A stretch of 64,000 bases of DNA from Aphelenchoides besseyi (taxonomy: Eukaryota > Nematoda > Chromadorea > Rhabditida > Aphelenchoididae). Below are positions 1 through 12,097 of this stretch, piece by piece (the stretch's first letter is position 1; each line of letters starts with the position of its first letter). The translations under genes and the position numbers were made by a program. The stretch spans positions 1,054,001 through 1,118,000 of the forward strand of contig JAMPIQ010000003.1 of the NCBI GenBank assembly GCA_024699855.1. Reading direction: 5' to 3'. Below the pieces are notes generated by a model. The model was not told where the DNA came from and searched no databases. It saw only the letters and a list, made by a program, of their open reading frames with translations.

Positions 1-921
1 AAAGAACGATTCACGATGCCCGGAACTGACAATAACCTTTTCTATAGGTCACTGATACATCTGCTCCAGACCTTAATTTGTATTTTAGTTTTGATCTTGG
101 AGCTGCTCACTTTGTCACGATCAACTCTGAGGCCTACTACTTTCTAAACTACGGCAAAGCTCAGGTCAAAACCCAGTGGAATTGGCTGATCAACGATCTG
201 AAAGTGAGATAAGAAACGACTATAAAACTGCAGTTGGTTTGATTCAGAAAGCGATTAGAAATCGAAAGAATGTGCCGTGGATTATCATGTACGCTCACAG
301 GCGTATGTATTGCACGTAAGTTGCTAGAGATTGGATTTCAGAAATCACGTTTTTGCAGCGACATTTCCGTTCACAAGTGTTCAACGAATCGAGATGTGAT
401 GCGCGATGGTTTCGCACCAAAAAGTACGTATGCACTGGAGAAGTTGATTCATGACTATGGAGTCGATTTGTTCATTGGAGCTCACGAGCACAGTTATGAA
501 CGATTTTGGCCGATTTACAAATTCAAAGTGAGCATTCGAGAGGATGAACGATCATTGACAGTTTCAGGTGCATAATGGAACTGCTAATCCGAAAAATCCG
601 TACGAAGATGCTCCAGCGCCAATTCATCTCATCGTTGGGTCTGCTGGATGTCGTGTGAGTTCTTGATTACGTTTCTTGGATAATCAATTGCAGGAGAAAA
701 CAAACCCATTTCCCGAGAAGTCTGCTGCTTATTCGGCTTTTCGTTCGTCCAACTACGGTTTCGCCAGAATGCAGGTCTTCAACGGCACTCATATTCACAT
801 CCAACAGATAATGGCAGCCAAGGTAATCATCGCTCAATATCCTTTATATCAATGATTGCAGAACGTGGTCGAAGACGACTTTTGGATTGTCAAACACAAA
901 CATGGAAAGTATTCGCTTTGA
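1..921 (+). CDS. purple acid phosphatase, 3' part (5' end outside window)
   Basis: This is a secreted or lysosomal metallophosphoesterase of the purple acid phosphatase family, which hydrolyses phosphate esters with a binuclear metal centre. The visible exons are 1-47, 89-203 and 248 to about 299, then from about 343 on, joined by introns of about 41-44 nt. They encode RFTMPGTDNNLFYS, FDLGAAHFVTINSEAYYF and WIIMYAHRRMYC, followed by the metal-ligand block GAHEHSYERFWPIYKFKV. The last exon reads FARMQVFNGTHIHIQQ and ends in KHKHGKYSL at a TGA (919-921). The order and spacing match nematode members of the family. The N-terminal fibronectin-like part and first metal-binding blocks lie left of the window. 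Confidence 0.93.
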
Positions 922-1041
922 TTGTTGTTCACGTATCGAATAAACTTGACCGTCTTTTTTCGATTTCTTGTTGTGAATCAGAAACAAACATTTTGACGAA
1001 AATTTGCGGTGGTGTTCGGTCGTCGTTCTTCTGCTACGGAA

Positions 1042-1529
1042 ATGTTTTCACCGACGTCGAGTAGACTGCTGCTCGTGACTTTCGTTGGCTGTTGTCTTTG
1101 CTGCGAATCCATGGTCAGTGGGTTGGAGAACCCTGTGGATTGTTTTGTTTCGATGAAATCGATATTTTTTTCAGGTTTCAAATGATCAAATGAAACGTTC
1201 GAAACGCTCTCTTGACTTTCAACCATCACCCGAAATGCAAATCCACGGCATTTCAGCGATCATCATTCCGATTGTCATTATCGTCGTGTGAGTCTTCCAA
1301 CTTGATTCTTGTGCTGATAGTCCTCACTTTCAGTTGTTGTTTCTGTCTTGCACTCTTCATTGCCCTTGCCGTTGCACATCAGCACTTCGAGGAGCTTCGA
1401 TTGGCTCAGGCATCTCGCCGTCCAACTCCTCGCAGTCACGTCGAACGTCACGAAGCGCACGAAGAAAGTTCGTTGATGCACGCGGCTTGTCAGCCATCAG
1501 TCGTAGTCATGGACCATGGACACGCGTGA
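1042..1529 (+). CDS. small single-pass membrane protein with signal peptide
   Basis: This gene has three exons and is not recognised as a known family. The start ATG at 1042 opens a signal peptide (MFSPTSSRLLLVTFVGCCLC). An intron with a GTCAGT donor follows, then exon 2 contains a basic KRSKRS stretch that could be a furin-like site. A hydrophobic membrane segment (IIIPIVIIVV ... CCFCLALFIALAVA) is split by a second intron at about 1287-1333. The cytoplasmic tail is rich in His, Arg and Glu and ends at TGA 1527-1529. An AATAAA lies about 20 bases downstream. The layout suggests a type I membrane protein of about 110 residues. Confidence 0.7.
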
Positions 1530-1659
1530 AGATTGTTGTCCATCGGTTTACAATAAACGAAATTGCAAATCGATTTATTGGTTTATTTACAAATGGCAAG
1601 CTAATGAGATCACCGGGCAATTTATAAGCTTTGGTTATTTTTGGGAGTATCAAGAAGTT

Positions 1660-2324
1660 GAGCGATGGTCTCGATTCATATCGAACTGCGCTAATTGCCT
1701 GTACCTTCGTTTCTCTTCGGCATTCAAATCGTAGATTTGAGTTCGCACATTCATTTCGTTTCTCAGACGTTGGATTGCTCGTTTTGGATCCTTTTGTCTT
1801 CGAGTAATTCAACTTCTTCAATCCAGCGGCTCAGTTGATAGAAGTCGGAGGATGAATTGTTTTGATACGACCATCATCGAGCTTGTGACCACGATAATAA
1901 CAAGCAGGTTCTTTTATGCGTTTGTAGTAGTTGGTCAGCTCGTAGACGGTCTTGGCGTTTTCGTCAGTCAGTGAAATTGAGTTGGTTTCCGCGTTTGTGA
2001 CTTGGAATTTGACAATCAACTTCTTGTGTTAAAAATGTTTCAATTAGAAGGCTGATGGCTAGAAACAAACCTCAGTTCTTTGAGTCAGAAGTTCGAAAAT
2101 GGCTAGCAAAGCGACTGCTGTATTCAGAAGAAAAGCACCAGGAATCTCCGGATAGAATCTCTTGACATAATCAATGGAGAGGCAAAGAAGAAAAACCTAT
2201 TGACGACAATCAACACTCCGAACAAACCACAAAGCGGTCGCTCGAACTTTCGCTTTTTTTCGTTCACAAACATTCTACCATTTCTGTTCATGATTACATG
2301 CTCTTGAGACACATGGTCGTGCAT
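1660..2324 (-). CDS. two-pass membrane protein, reading frame broken twice in A runs
   Basis: This minus-strand gene is of unknown family. The first exon reads MNRNGRMFVNEKKRKFERPL followed by a hydrophobic stretch. A second exon gives RFYPEIPGAFLLNTAVALLA, then an intron. A third exon reads from KLIVKFQVTNAETNSISLTD to a TGA at 1831. Beyond that stop, coding-quality sequence continues in the other two frames: DFYQLSRWIEEVELLEDK, then DPKRAIQRLRNEMNVRTQ. Each frame change coincides with an AAAA run. An undercalled A in each run (assembly error), or two real one-base deletions, would explain this. The protein appears to have two membrane helices and a charged C-terminal coil. Confidence 0.5.
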
Positions 2325-2339
2325 ATAAGACAGTAAATA

Positions 2340-3335
2340 AGTATAAACACTCTAAACAGTGCATTGTTATCGTCAATCTAAACCTCAATATAAAAAACCA
2401 ATCAATGAGATCGATAGTTCACCTTTAGCTTCCATGCTCTCTTCATTGCAGAAATTGGAGTTGCAATCAAGATTGTTTGAAGGATTAGAACCCTAATAAC
2501 CGCAAAAATAAAATATTTTGGATTGATTTGCATTTCAATGATGCGAATCAAAACGTTTCATTTCGTGAGGTGAAGCTCCTTTTCTTATGCAAAGTCGTTG
2601 CTTTGAAAGCACGAAACCGAAAATAACTCATAGAGAACATTAGGCATCTGTCTCCACCCGGTGTGAACTCTCTCTTTCGGTCACATCTTCCGCTCTTGGA
2701 CATCAATCACAAAAAGCGTTAGAACACTTTCAACATGGCGGTCGATTACGCAATCATTAGATTACTGTAAAAAGGAGTTTTGAGGTTTTGGGGTTTATAA
2801 TCGAAGCAATTGGAGATCTAATTGGCGGTAATGTCCAAACAAAAGGTTCTTTAAAATAACAACCGCAACAAATACAAATTATTTGTAGTGACAAATGCAA
2901 AACCGTTAAAGTGATCTCTGCTTTATATTTGACGCCAATCGTTGAAAGTACAATCGCAATGCTTGTCATTAACGTTTTCGTGGTCATAGGATCGGATTGT
3001 AAGGTTGCACTTAAAATCCGATGGCTGTTTTGCAGGACAACAATGTTTTTGTTTTTACCTTCTATACCAAGAAATTGTGTATCGGAACTAAAATGCTCTC
3101 GACAATCGAATCAACGAACTTGAATTCGTTTTTCGTAAACGACTGATTGTTGCTTTTTAAATCCATTTATAATTGCTGACCTTCGAACATTGGTGTCTAA
3201 AGAGTGTCTGAATAACGTGCATTCTAAACACCTGTTTCTGATATAGTTATACGGACTAAAGAGCGTTCCATACTAATCAAATAATCAATTTGAAATTTAA
3301 GTTAGTTTCTTAGAACGATTCAATTCATACGGTTA
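2340..3335 (+). other. intergenic stretch
   Basis: This is an AT-rich spacer. A hydrophobic reading frame sits on the minus strand at 2757-2987 and a weaker one on plus at 2911-3123. Neither shows a conserved motif or convincing splice sites, so I do not call a gene here. Confidence 0.4.
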
Positions 3336-3339
3336 ACCG

Positions 3340-4657
3340 ATGGAAGTTGGTTGTTTCCCGTTGGATTCCAATGGATATGAGATTGTCGAGTTCACGGATC
3401 CAGCTCTCGATCGAAGTTCTTTCTTGTGTATGTTTTTATTCCATTGCTCAAATGATCTTTTCTAGTTTTCCATCGTAGCATCACTTTCTGCATGTGTTTT
3501 ATTGGTTTGGCGGCAAATCTGCTTCTCATCACGATCATCGTCGTTAATCATCACTTGTTGTGCAATTTGCGAGAAATCGTTTTAATTGGTGCGATCCTGG
3601 AGACGTTGAATTGTTTCGTCAACTTTCTAACCATACCAGTGAGTTTCTTTCATACAACCGATCCTACTAGATGGTTTAGTTTCTTTACTCAACTCGTGGT
3701 CGAATTCTCATTTTTGCTAACCATGGACTCCATTTCCCTGATCAGCATGTCAACTTACTTCTGCTCGGCATTACAATCACTTCGACGGTTTGTTATTGGA
3801 ACTTTTCGACATTTCAATTCGTGTATCGACTGCACTTGCTTACTCAGTATGTTCAACAAATATCCAACTCAACTTTGTGGTTTCAGTGGTACACCGCCAA
3901 GATTGCTACGTTTGTTTCTCTACACGTTGATTCCCATTCTCTCGTCTCTGATCTACGGTTACTGTTCTCTTAGCGGCATGAGCTTGTTCGAAAAACCGCA
4001 CGAACAAGTGATTGAGAACAGAGAGTTAGTTTTAAGACATTTTGGATTCTCCATCAGCAAATTCGAGATCGTAGAAACCTTATTTGTAAGTGTTGTTTAC
4101 TTGTCATAATCATTCGTAATTAAGGTCAACAAGAAGAAAAAAAATGTGGACTCAATCTTCGGACTTACAATGCTCATCAACTACTTCATTATTGCGTATT
4201 GTTCGATTCGAATTCGTCGAACTCTGCGAGCAGGACCAATCACTTCGGCAACAACGAGACGAATGAACAGAGACATGGACCGTGTATTGATGTTTAATGT
4301 ATGACTGAAATCTCTGAACAGCTATATTGTAAACTTCAGGCCCTTATTCCAATCTTCTCAAATGTATTTCCATCGTCTTACATGCACTACGCAATTTCGA
4401 AATGCGACGATTACCCATGGCTTGGACTCATCGACACGTGTATGATCAATTCGCTGTTCATTTTTTCACCGATTTCAATTATTCACTTTGTCCGACCTTA
4501 CCGGCGAACTGCACAAAAATGGTTCAGATTAATTGGAAGCCGAAGATTAACTGTTGCTGAAACTAGTGGCTCGGTTACCGGGTTAACACAAAGACACGTG
4601 AAAGGCCGTCCGATTTTCTATGTTCGCAAATTATCTATTACGCCAATTACTCTTTGA
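3340..4657 (+). CDS. nematode 7TM chemoreceptor-like GPCR (paralogue 1)
   Basis: This is an intact serpentine receptor with six exons: 3340-3427, 3466-3638, 3680-3846, 3887-4085, 4125-4298 and 4340-4657. I placed the introns by alignment with the paralogue at 13439, which keeps the same intron positions. Shared blocks include MEVGCFPLDSNGYEIVEF versus MNCFPIDSKGFEIIEF, FANHGLHFPDQ versus FANHGFHFPNQ, and the end of helix 7, HFVRPYRRTAQKW. The P-Y-R-R element after the last helix is typical of the nematode Str/Srd chemoreceptor superfamily. The role is likely chemosensory, in neuronal cilia. I cannot assign the exact subfamily. Confidence 0.88.
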
Positions 4658-4706
4658 AATCGATTATTGTTATAGTAAAAATTTTTATATCTCTCTCAAA
4701 AACTCC

Positions 4707-7700
4707 TTATTCTTGATTATGTACATTTGACTCCGACTCATCAACTTGAAGACCCAAATTCGATTGACCTTCGATTTCGACGTTTGGCTCTTCGACGACG
4801 GGTTGAATCTGCTCCGCCAAAGCCTCATCATCCACACTGTAGTCCACGTATTCGTAGAAGAAATAAGACAGAAGCCCCAAAACCAGAGTCGCAAAAAGCA
4901 TGAAACCGCACCAGAATAAAAACTCGTAGGCTTGACCGTGAATGAAGTTGATTGCTTTGACCAACGAAATCAATTGATCTCCAGTTGCCACGGTCAACAA
5001 AAACAAGCTCGCTGCAATTGATTTTAATGATGGTGGCGCTTGAGTGTACTGAAAAGATAACCGAGTCAGATTCGAATACCAACAACCAACCGAGAATTCG
5101 TTGCCAGTAATCGAGATTAAGACCTCGGCAGCAGTGATCAAACTAGAAAACTCAAAATATAAAAATTATGAATAAAATATACGTAATCTGGGGAATCTGC
5201 CAGAATATTCGTATTTGATTGTCTTCAACCACTTTCCACGTGGTGATCGTTGGCTGAAGATATTAGCAGTACAAACAAAATTGTTGAATTGATCATACTG
5301 CTGTTTTATCCCCACTCAACGATGTCAAGTAGACACCTCCTTGTTCGTAACGACTGAACTCAAATCCACTGTAAAACACATAGAATCTATCCGTATTAGT
5401 TGGTCGATTCCCTGTTTTTGGATTGCTGTTCGTATAGTAGAGACGCCAACTGAAAAAACAGAAGGCGCATTAATGTCCAAGTCAATTGAAACTTACTCTC
5501 CGGAACGAATTGATTTGAAGTGAGAAAGTGACGGTTCTGGTCCATCGGAAAACAGAAAATGCTTTAGGTTTGGAACCATGTCTTTTGCATTGTAGTACGT
5601 GAAATCGGCAGGATTCGATGGATCACACGGATGATTACCATCAGATTTGCCTTTTTCGTAACGACAAACTACCAAGGAATCCGTTGTTGGTTCTTTCAAT
5701 GCAACCAGCAATCTTAAAGCGCGTATGAAAAAGCATAAGGACATCAAGCACTCACCCCAACGAAAACTCTCCATTACCTTAAAATAAGTATAACTAAACC
5801 TTTTCAAACATAAGTAACTAACCAGCCGTGGGTTTTTTGCTTTCTGCCGTTCCGAAAACCGCACCGATTTCACTCACATGAACAAAATTGATTTTTTGAG
5901 CTTCCAACTTGACGGTAACGGCGTTAAGCGACGTTTGACTGCATTTTTCGAATTGAAACGTGGTCGTGATTTCGCCGGCCGGCAGTTCGAGAAGCTTGTT
6001 TTTGCTACCGATGGCATTTTGAAGCGACTGAAACCCGGTGAGTTTCGATTATTGCTCATATAAATCTTACTGTTTGTGGTTCCAATCTTATTTGATGACT
6101 TGCAATAGTCGCAGTCAACGTACAATCCGGAAAAGCGTTGATCACCGACAAGAAAGAATGACCGGTTTTCGGAAGAATGGGCATGGTTTTCTGGAAACCA
6201 GCAGATTTCTCATTCAACTTCATCCCTATACTTACATCAACTTGAAATTGAACAATTGCACACGCAATGTACGCCAAAGCAGCGACAAAACCTCCAGCAC
6301 ACATTTTGCGCAATGGACTAAAGCAAATTGAAGAAGATTATGACAAGATGAACTTACGTCAATCTGACGAACTTCTCTACCACCGGATATATACCAAACT
6401 AAATGACAAGTAAAAAAGAGGAGATTGAAAAGCTCACTTGGAAAATTGGTATTAAGATCAAAATCAGACAAGCGTTAACGAATTGCATTTGATCTGGTGG
6501 AATCATAAATGTGCCCCAAATTCGACAATCCATGTAAACACCTTGAATAACCCACGTAGTTCCTAAAATAAATGGATAAATGGTTCCAGAAGATCGACAA
6601 TTACCTTGTTGATCATAGAGCGACCAGAAGACCGGAATTGGTAAAAACATGACGAGAACACGTAACAACGATTTGACTTCTTTGACGAGAATGCGCTGCA
6701 AAATGAAGTTCATTAGAGTGTCGAATACTTGATGTTACTTTAGCACAAACATTTTCCCGCCTCTTTTCGATCTTCAATTGCCGACAAGCGGAATCTTGAG
6801 CGCAGTCATGGGTATCCAGGTAATGGTCGAGAAAGTGCCGTCGTTTCTCTGTTCGACGGAAACGATTGAGCACTCCTTGCTATTGGAAAGCATATAGTCA
6901 AGTTCTGATCGATAACCAACCTTAACAACTCGTATAACTTCCATGAAAACATTCGTTCGAGGAATCGATTTGCGATAACATTTCCAGCCGCTAGCGAATA
7001 TAATTGTAGCAATCAACATGAGCACCGCTGGCACACCCATCGCCAAAGGATAGCAAGAATTTTGGCCAAAACACGACATTGCTGCAAATAATAGTCAGTC
7101 GGGTCTTGAGTTCGAAAGCACCTCGAAAGATTGGAGCAACAAAGGTGGAAATCATACTCCCAGCGTTGATTGCAAAGTAGAAAACGGAGAAGTAAGCGGC
7201 AATCATACGTACTTGATGAACGTCAAACTGATCTCCACCGAATGCAGATACACAAGGCTTAATGCCGCCGGTTCCAAACGCAATGATTCCAAGACCAATC
7301 AAGTCGACATACGGATGGGCTTTGACGTTCGGATGCATAATCGAGGAAACAGCCAACAGCAACTGACCAATCGTGTAGAAGATGATGAAGTACATGATAG
7401 TTCTAGCACCGCAGATTATTAATATTCTTGACGAGTAACTCACTTGAAACGTCCAATATAGCCATCGGCAATAATAGATCCAACAAGCGGAGTTAAATAG
7501 CAAAGACCGGTGAAAGTGTTGTAGATGATCGTTGACTGGCTTTCGGAGTACATCAAAATGTTCATGAGATACAAAGTCAACACCGTTCGCATTCCATAAT
7601 AACTGAAACGTTCGCAGAACTCGTTGCCCACAATCAAGATCGTCGTTTTTGGCCACGCATAACATATCTCACTAAGCCTCAGAGCGACTTTTGGTTTGCT

Positions 7701-7809
7701 ATCGATCTGCGTTTCTAGAATTCAATAGCATGCTTTAGGATTTAGATCCCAACTCACCGTTGATCGTAGAATCCAATTTACTCGACGATTTCTCCTCGAA
7801 ATCTGCCAT
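4707..7809 (-). CDS. proton-coupled oligopeptide transporter (POT/PTR2, SLC15)
   Basis: This is a multi-pass transporter that imports di- and tripeptides with protons at the plasma membrane. The start ATG (7807-7809) gives MADFEEKSSSKLDS. An intron follows, then KTTILIVGNEFCERFSYYGM, the PTR2 signature with E-x-x-E-R-F-x-Y-Y-G. Further exons encode GSIIADGYIGRFK, GIIAFGTGGIKPCVSAFGGD (the second family signature), FYFAINAGSMIST and SCYPLAMGVPAVLM. The last exon reads AAEVLISITGNEFSV ... QAPPSLKSIAASLFLLTVATG, the conserved helix 10-11 region. It ends in an acidic tail with a stop at 4707. Exons are small and separated by short introns. The closest well-known relatives are the nematode PEPT genes. 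Confidence 0.93.
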
Positions 7810-8206
7810 TTGGACGACAAACTCGAAGAGAAAGAAGAAGCCAACCAGTCGGTGTGCTGATTAACTTCGCCAATGAAGAGAAATGAGTTTTCAATTTGCA
7901 TCGTTTCGATTGAAAAAAAGCAAACATTCTACGGAATTTGTCATTTAAACACGCTCTATAAATGTTTTTGAATAATACGAGAACAATCATCCGACTGCTC
8001 TTTTGAAACGTTTTGTGGTTGTTTGCACAAGCATTTTGTTCAAAGTTTCTAGTCGTGAATTTACTTTACGACTCCAAAGAAACTGTTCTATAGATCGTCT
8101 TGAATAGAAGGTTTGTGTTATGAAGCTTCAACGTTCAAATTTAATCGATGAAAAATAAACAACGGAAAGACAACAAAAACACTCAAAGGTTAGAAAATGG
8201 ATCTCA

Positions 8207-9119
8207 TTAGACACAAGCGAGAACTTTGAAGGCAACATAGAGGGCGATCAGCATCCTAAAAAGATTAGCTTGATCGATTTGAACGCCAACTTACATTGGG
8301 TAGAGAACGAAAGACGGTTTCAGATTCGACAGTTGACCACCGTTCAAGTAAACGTAATCGTAGTCGACAATAACCGCGTCTTGGCTTACATCATCCCATG
8401 AACATTTGCCCTGAAATGACAAAGTGAAACTGATTAGCTCGTAGTTCTTACCGGACGGATTTTGAAATCTGCACTTGCATTTCCGTAAACCAGTACTTGA
8501 ACCGGAATTCCATCGCCAATTTTCGGTTCGTGAGTGCAATTCAGTTTACGGAAATTGACAGTTGTATTCGAAGCGCAAATTTGTTTTGTGTCAGCCATTT
8601 GCTTTGAGTAAAGAACCGGTGAATCCAAGTTGAGGAACTGAACAACATCGATGGCTAAACATACACTCAATATTCACATTTCTGACTTCTAACTCACTGG
8701 GCGACAACTTGAAGACGATTGCGAGACCTTCAAAATCATTTGAATACAACGGTTTGTAGTCCAAGGGATTGGCGTGATAGAAGAAGTTCGGAGTGAACGT
8801 GATGCTAAAACAGCTCAATGGATCGAATAGTCAAAGTTCTTACTTTTGTTCGTGACATGTCCCATCGATTTCCATCACGTATTTGAACGTAAACGTATCG
8901 TCGGTGTAAAGTTTCAAGCATTGAAATGGACGATCAGTGGGTGAGAAATCACACCGCTTTTCGTATTCTTTTATTTGTTGCCGGAAACAAAGTCACTGAA
9001 GAGATGAAGAAGTCGATCACTTACTTGTGTGTAATTCGCTCTAAATCTTCCGGCGGATTCGCGACCACCAAAGTTCCAAAAAGACTGAACAGCAATGGTA
9101 ATAGACACGGCGAAATCAT
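8207..9119 (-). CDS. secreted or membrane-anchored protein with hydrophobic C-terminus
   Basis: The family is not recognised. The first exon encodes a clear signal peptide (MISPCLLPLLFSLFGTLVVA). Later exons read EYEKRCDFSPTDRPFQCLKL, NFFYHANPLDYKPLYSNDF, ICASNTTVNFRKLNCTHEPK and GKCSWDDVSQDAVIVDYDYV. The last junction (GT at about 8300, acceptor next to 8252) adds MMLIALYVAFKVLACV and a TAA (8207-8209). This hydrophobic tail suggests a GPI signal or C-terminal anchor. Cysteines and N-x-S/T sites fit an extracellular protein. The junction between the first and second exons does not close in frame near 8965-8990 at an AAATAAAAG tract, which may be another short indel. Confidence 0.6.
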
Positions 9120-9129
9120 TTGACTCGGC

Positions 9130-10205
9130 TTATGGACACTGAAATTGCGCGGTTAGTTTGGATGTAAACAACAGGAACTGATTCGCAAGTTCATGTTCAT
9201 TGTCCGCAATCAAGCCGTTGACTCGATTGCAACCGACAATTGAAATTGATCGTGTCACGTAGTTGTATAAATTCAACGAGTTGATTAAAGAAAGAAGCTC
9301 CACGCATTTTACTATCTCGACACTTTGACGACTACACTTAGCAACTGAAGTGCTGCAAAACAAAATCGGGACCCATGAGCTCAACGTCCGCCCAAAAGCT
9401 CGGCGCTAGAAATCGGTTTGCCGTCGTTCGTTTGCTCGAACGCAACAAAAAGCGGACAAACCGACGGCATCTTATGGTAAACACATGAACAAAGATCGCA
9501 AACTACGCGTACCGCTCGGGTCCGAATGACAGAGATCACAAAACATTTTGTAGATTGAAAACAAAAGTTGTCGACATGAAGTGCCAATGAGTAGAAGCAA
9601 GATCAATGAAAGCTCTCTTCGATCATCAAACTGTCGACTACCAAGAGGTTTCGATTGGAAGATTTATATCGGAGATTGTTTCGAAACATCTAGATTGGAT
9701 CGGACACTGTCTACTTTGTAGTTTTAATGTCTGGTTTGTACACTTCCAAGCGACTTGCCGGTTGTCTTTTTGAATATTGAACATACGCACGTGAAGAAAA
9801 CACAAATGGAAACGCGGATCAACACTCAACTAAATTCAAGAACAACTGTAGGCCTTTTTGTTATCGCGTATCATACTTCAAATCAACCTCGACAATGATA
9901 GCGCATTGGAATTCGAGCGAAACAAGATAGCAACTACAGGTTGACACTTATCTCAAGAGCTTTCAATCGTTAAACTTACGCAAAAGCGAGCTCCCGAAAG
10001 TCAAGAGATATGATTGCCGCTGTGCCTATTGGTTTGATGTGCTTACGGTCAAAGTACTTATTCGACTGCAAACGAGTTGTTTTTGGTAAAACAAGTGATC
10101 CTAGTGCTCTCAAAAACAAACCGAATCGTAATAATCATCGCCTAAATGCTGACGAGAATAAGCCAAAACAACATTCGCTGTTGGATCATTGGTTTTGAGT
10201 TCGCT
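9130..10205 (+). other. spacer without a supported gene
   Basis: Several short open frames occur on both strands, for example 9381-9587 minus and 10010-10198 plus. None has a recognisable motif, a consistent splice structure or a signal peptide. I see no repeat or RNA gene. Confidence 0.4.
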
Positions 10206-10209
10206 CAAC

Positions 10210-10453
10210 ATGTCCGGTCGTTTATCATGGATTGTGCTCGCTGTTCTTTTGTTTGTTTTGGTCGACCTTTCTGTACAATATGAATCGTACAGTTATCGTC
10301 GTAGTAAGTTGAATTTATCGAGTTTTTGTATTTTTTCTTTTAGCTACATACTATAATCACGGTCCGAATATGTCGGGTGTTGGAGTTTTTCTGCTCGTAA
10401 TGATGCTTTCTTGCTGTTTACCATGCTTGTGTTCTCTTAGTTTGTCTGTTTGA
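10210..10453 (+). CDS. small membrane or secreted protein
   Basis: This two-exon gene encodes about 67 residues. The start ATG (10210) gives a signal or first membrane segment, LSWIVLAVLLFVLVDLSVQY. An intron with GTAAGT donor and TTTTAG acceptor (about 10304-10342) follows. The second exon reads TYYNHGPNMSGVGVFLLVMM and then a Cys- and Leu-rich end, CCLPCLCSLSLSV. The TGA (10451-10453) is immediately followed by AATAAAG, a polyadenylation signal. The family is unknown. The intact frame, canonical intron and poly(A) signal support a real gene. Confidence 0.6.
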
Positions 10454-10459
10454 AATAAA

Positions 10460-11085
10460 GTCGATAGGACAACTCTTCATCTTTCCAACGATCCAAAGCC
10501 TCCTAACTTTGTTAATCGACGGAGTAATCGCTTCAATTCTAAATGGGCAGAGATTAGTTCGTGCATTTGAAGTCGACTTTCTTCTTCGGTCGTTAAGTTT
10601 GCAGACATTCAATCACGAATATCAACTCGGATTAAAAGGTTGTAAACAGAACAAATCTTGTTGGAAAACAATTGAAATCCAATGGTTCTTTCTGATCATT
10701 TCATCATCTATAACTTTAAAGAACTATAAGCATGAGATGTAAATCAAGTAAAAGATCACAGAAGGACATGAATTACAGTCTTTGCATTAACAGGAATCAG
10801 ATCGTTTGCAGTCTATTGGATTTCTTTGATCGTTCTGTTGAGTTTGATTGCAACCGTGGAATCACGTTTCGAACCGAGGGTACGTTATCGACAACAATTC
10901 GAATTGTTTACGACAAAAAAATAATAAGAATTGATGGTTATCACATCATCGTCATAAAAGTGATCTGACGATCACGAATGTTCAGTTTCACAGGAACGGT
11001 ATAAATTAGACGAGAACATAAAACCCATGATTAAGTGTTTATGAACTAAAATAAAGTTACTGATTTTATCTTTCCTTTGGGTTCT
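10460..11085 (+). other. spacer without a supported gene
   Basis: The short frames at 10509-10968 have no recognisable features. An AATAAAG lies near 11050. Confidence 0.35.
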
Positions 11086-11810
11086 TAGTGTCTCGGCCTT
11101 TCAATTGCCGATTCAGAACGAAAATTCTTTTCGTATTTTTGCCAAACAACATCGTTGAAATGCTACCGACTTGACAGCTTATCATGTTGAGCAGCGAGCT
11201 AAAGCCGCTTCGGTGCACAAGCTCTACAATCCTGATTAGTCCGCTGATCCAGTAGTATCTAACTTCCTATTCTAATTGGAAAATCACGTGAGTTTAGCAA
11301 TTAAAGTTAATTGAATGTTGTTGAACAATTGTTCAACGTATCGATGGGAAGTGATTTGGATAAGATCTGGGTGGTCGATTGTGCTTATTTCAAAGGCAAT
11401 TTCATGAAAATCGACAGCGGGTATGACGTCTACATCGATTAATTCATATGTTAAGCTTCCAGATTACCAGTTTTCAGTGATTCAGAAGAGATCTTCAATA
11501 TCATTTACAATTCATCAACCCGGATTTTGACTACGAAGTTTACACCACCGACTGCAAGAACAAATTTGACGACTTCGTTTTATCATTGGCGGCATTGATT
11601 TGCACGTGCCTCTAGCAGCTACATCATTGATTTGGACATGGGTCATGGACGCTGTGTTGTGGCAATTGACAAAGAAGATCAATTTACTCTTCCACTTGCC
11701 ATTGGTACACCGTTCCTCATTGACTATTGTGTCAAGTGGAACATTGACAAGTCAGCAATCTCTTTCTTTAAGTCTTTGGTCTAATCAAACAACTATTTGA
11801 TGTTAAATAA
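11085..11810 (+). pseudogene. relic of a pepsin-type aspartic protease
   Basis: Fragments in different frames follow the order of a nematode pepsin-like protease (family A1). A leader-like stretch VLSVSAFQLPIQNENSF comes first, then a broken propeptide region. SDLDKIWVVDC resembles the region after the first active-site D-T-G. DFDYEVYTTDCKNKFDDFV is followed by IGGIDLHVP and, one frame on, SSYIIDLDMGHGRCVVAID and LAIGTPFLIDYC, the usual C-terminal half. Stops and frame changes separate the pieces. The first catalytic D-T-G is not visible. The locus is therefore most likely a dead copy. Confidence 0.72.
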
Positions 11811-12097
11811 ACTGCAGTGATAACCATTGAGTTATAATCGCTTTTTATATCTCTTGCCGGTTTTCTCATGTTAAAAAGAAGCGAATTCATTTGTGAACTG
11901 TCCGTTTAATTAAAACTGTTTGATATAAGCCGCCATTGTAAATTAACAAGACTTTTTAAATACCCTCGAATTATCTTATCCTCTAGCTAGTGCGGTTAAA
12001 CACAAAAAATTCGATAGTTAATTGCAAAGCGCCCGATTGTCAGTTGTGATTCGATTTGGTGTTAGTGAGCGGTCGTTCAGTTGCTCTTTCAATTGCA

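Noticed and set aside
3492..4109. Single 205-codon frame across the receptor gene
   Set aside because: It reads through two introns. Alignment with the paralogue at 13439 shows that the true exons change frame at 3638/3680 and 3846/3887.
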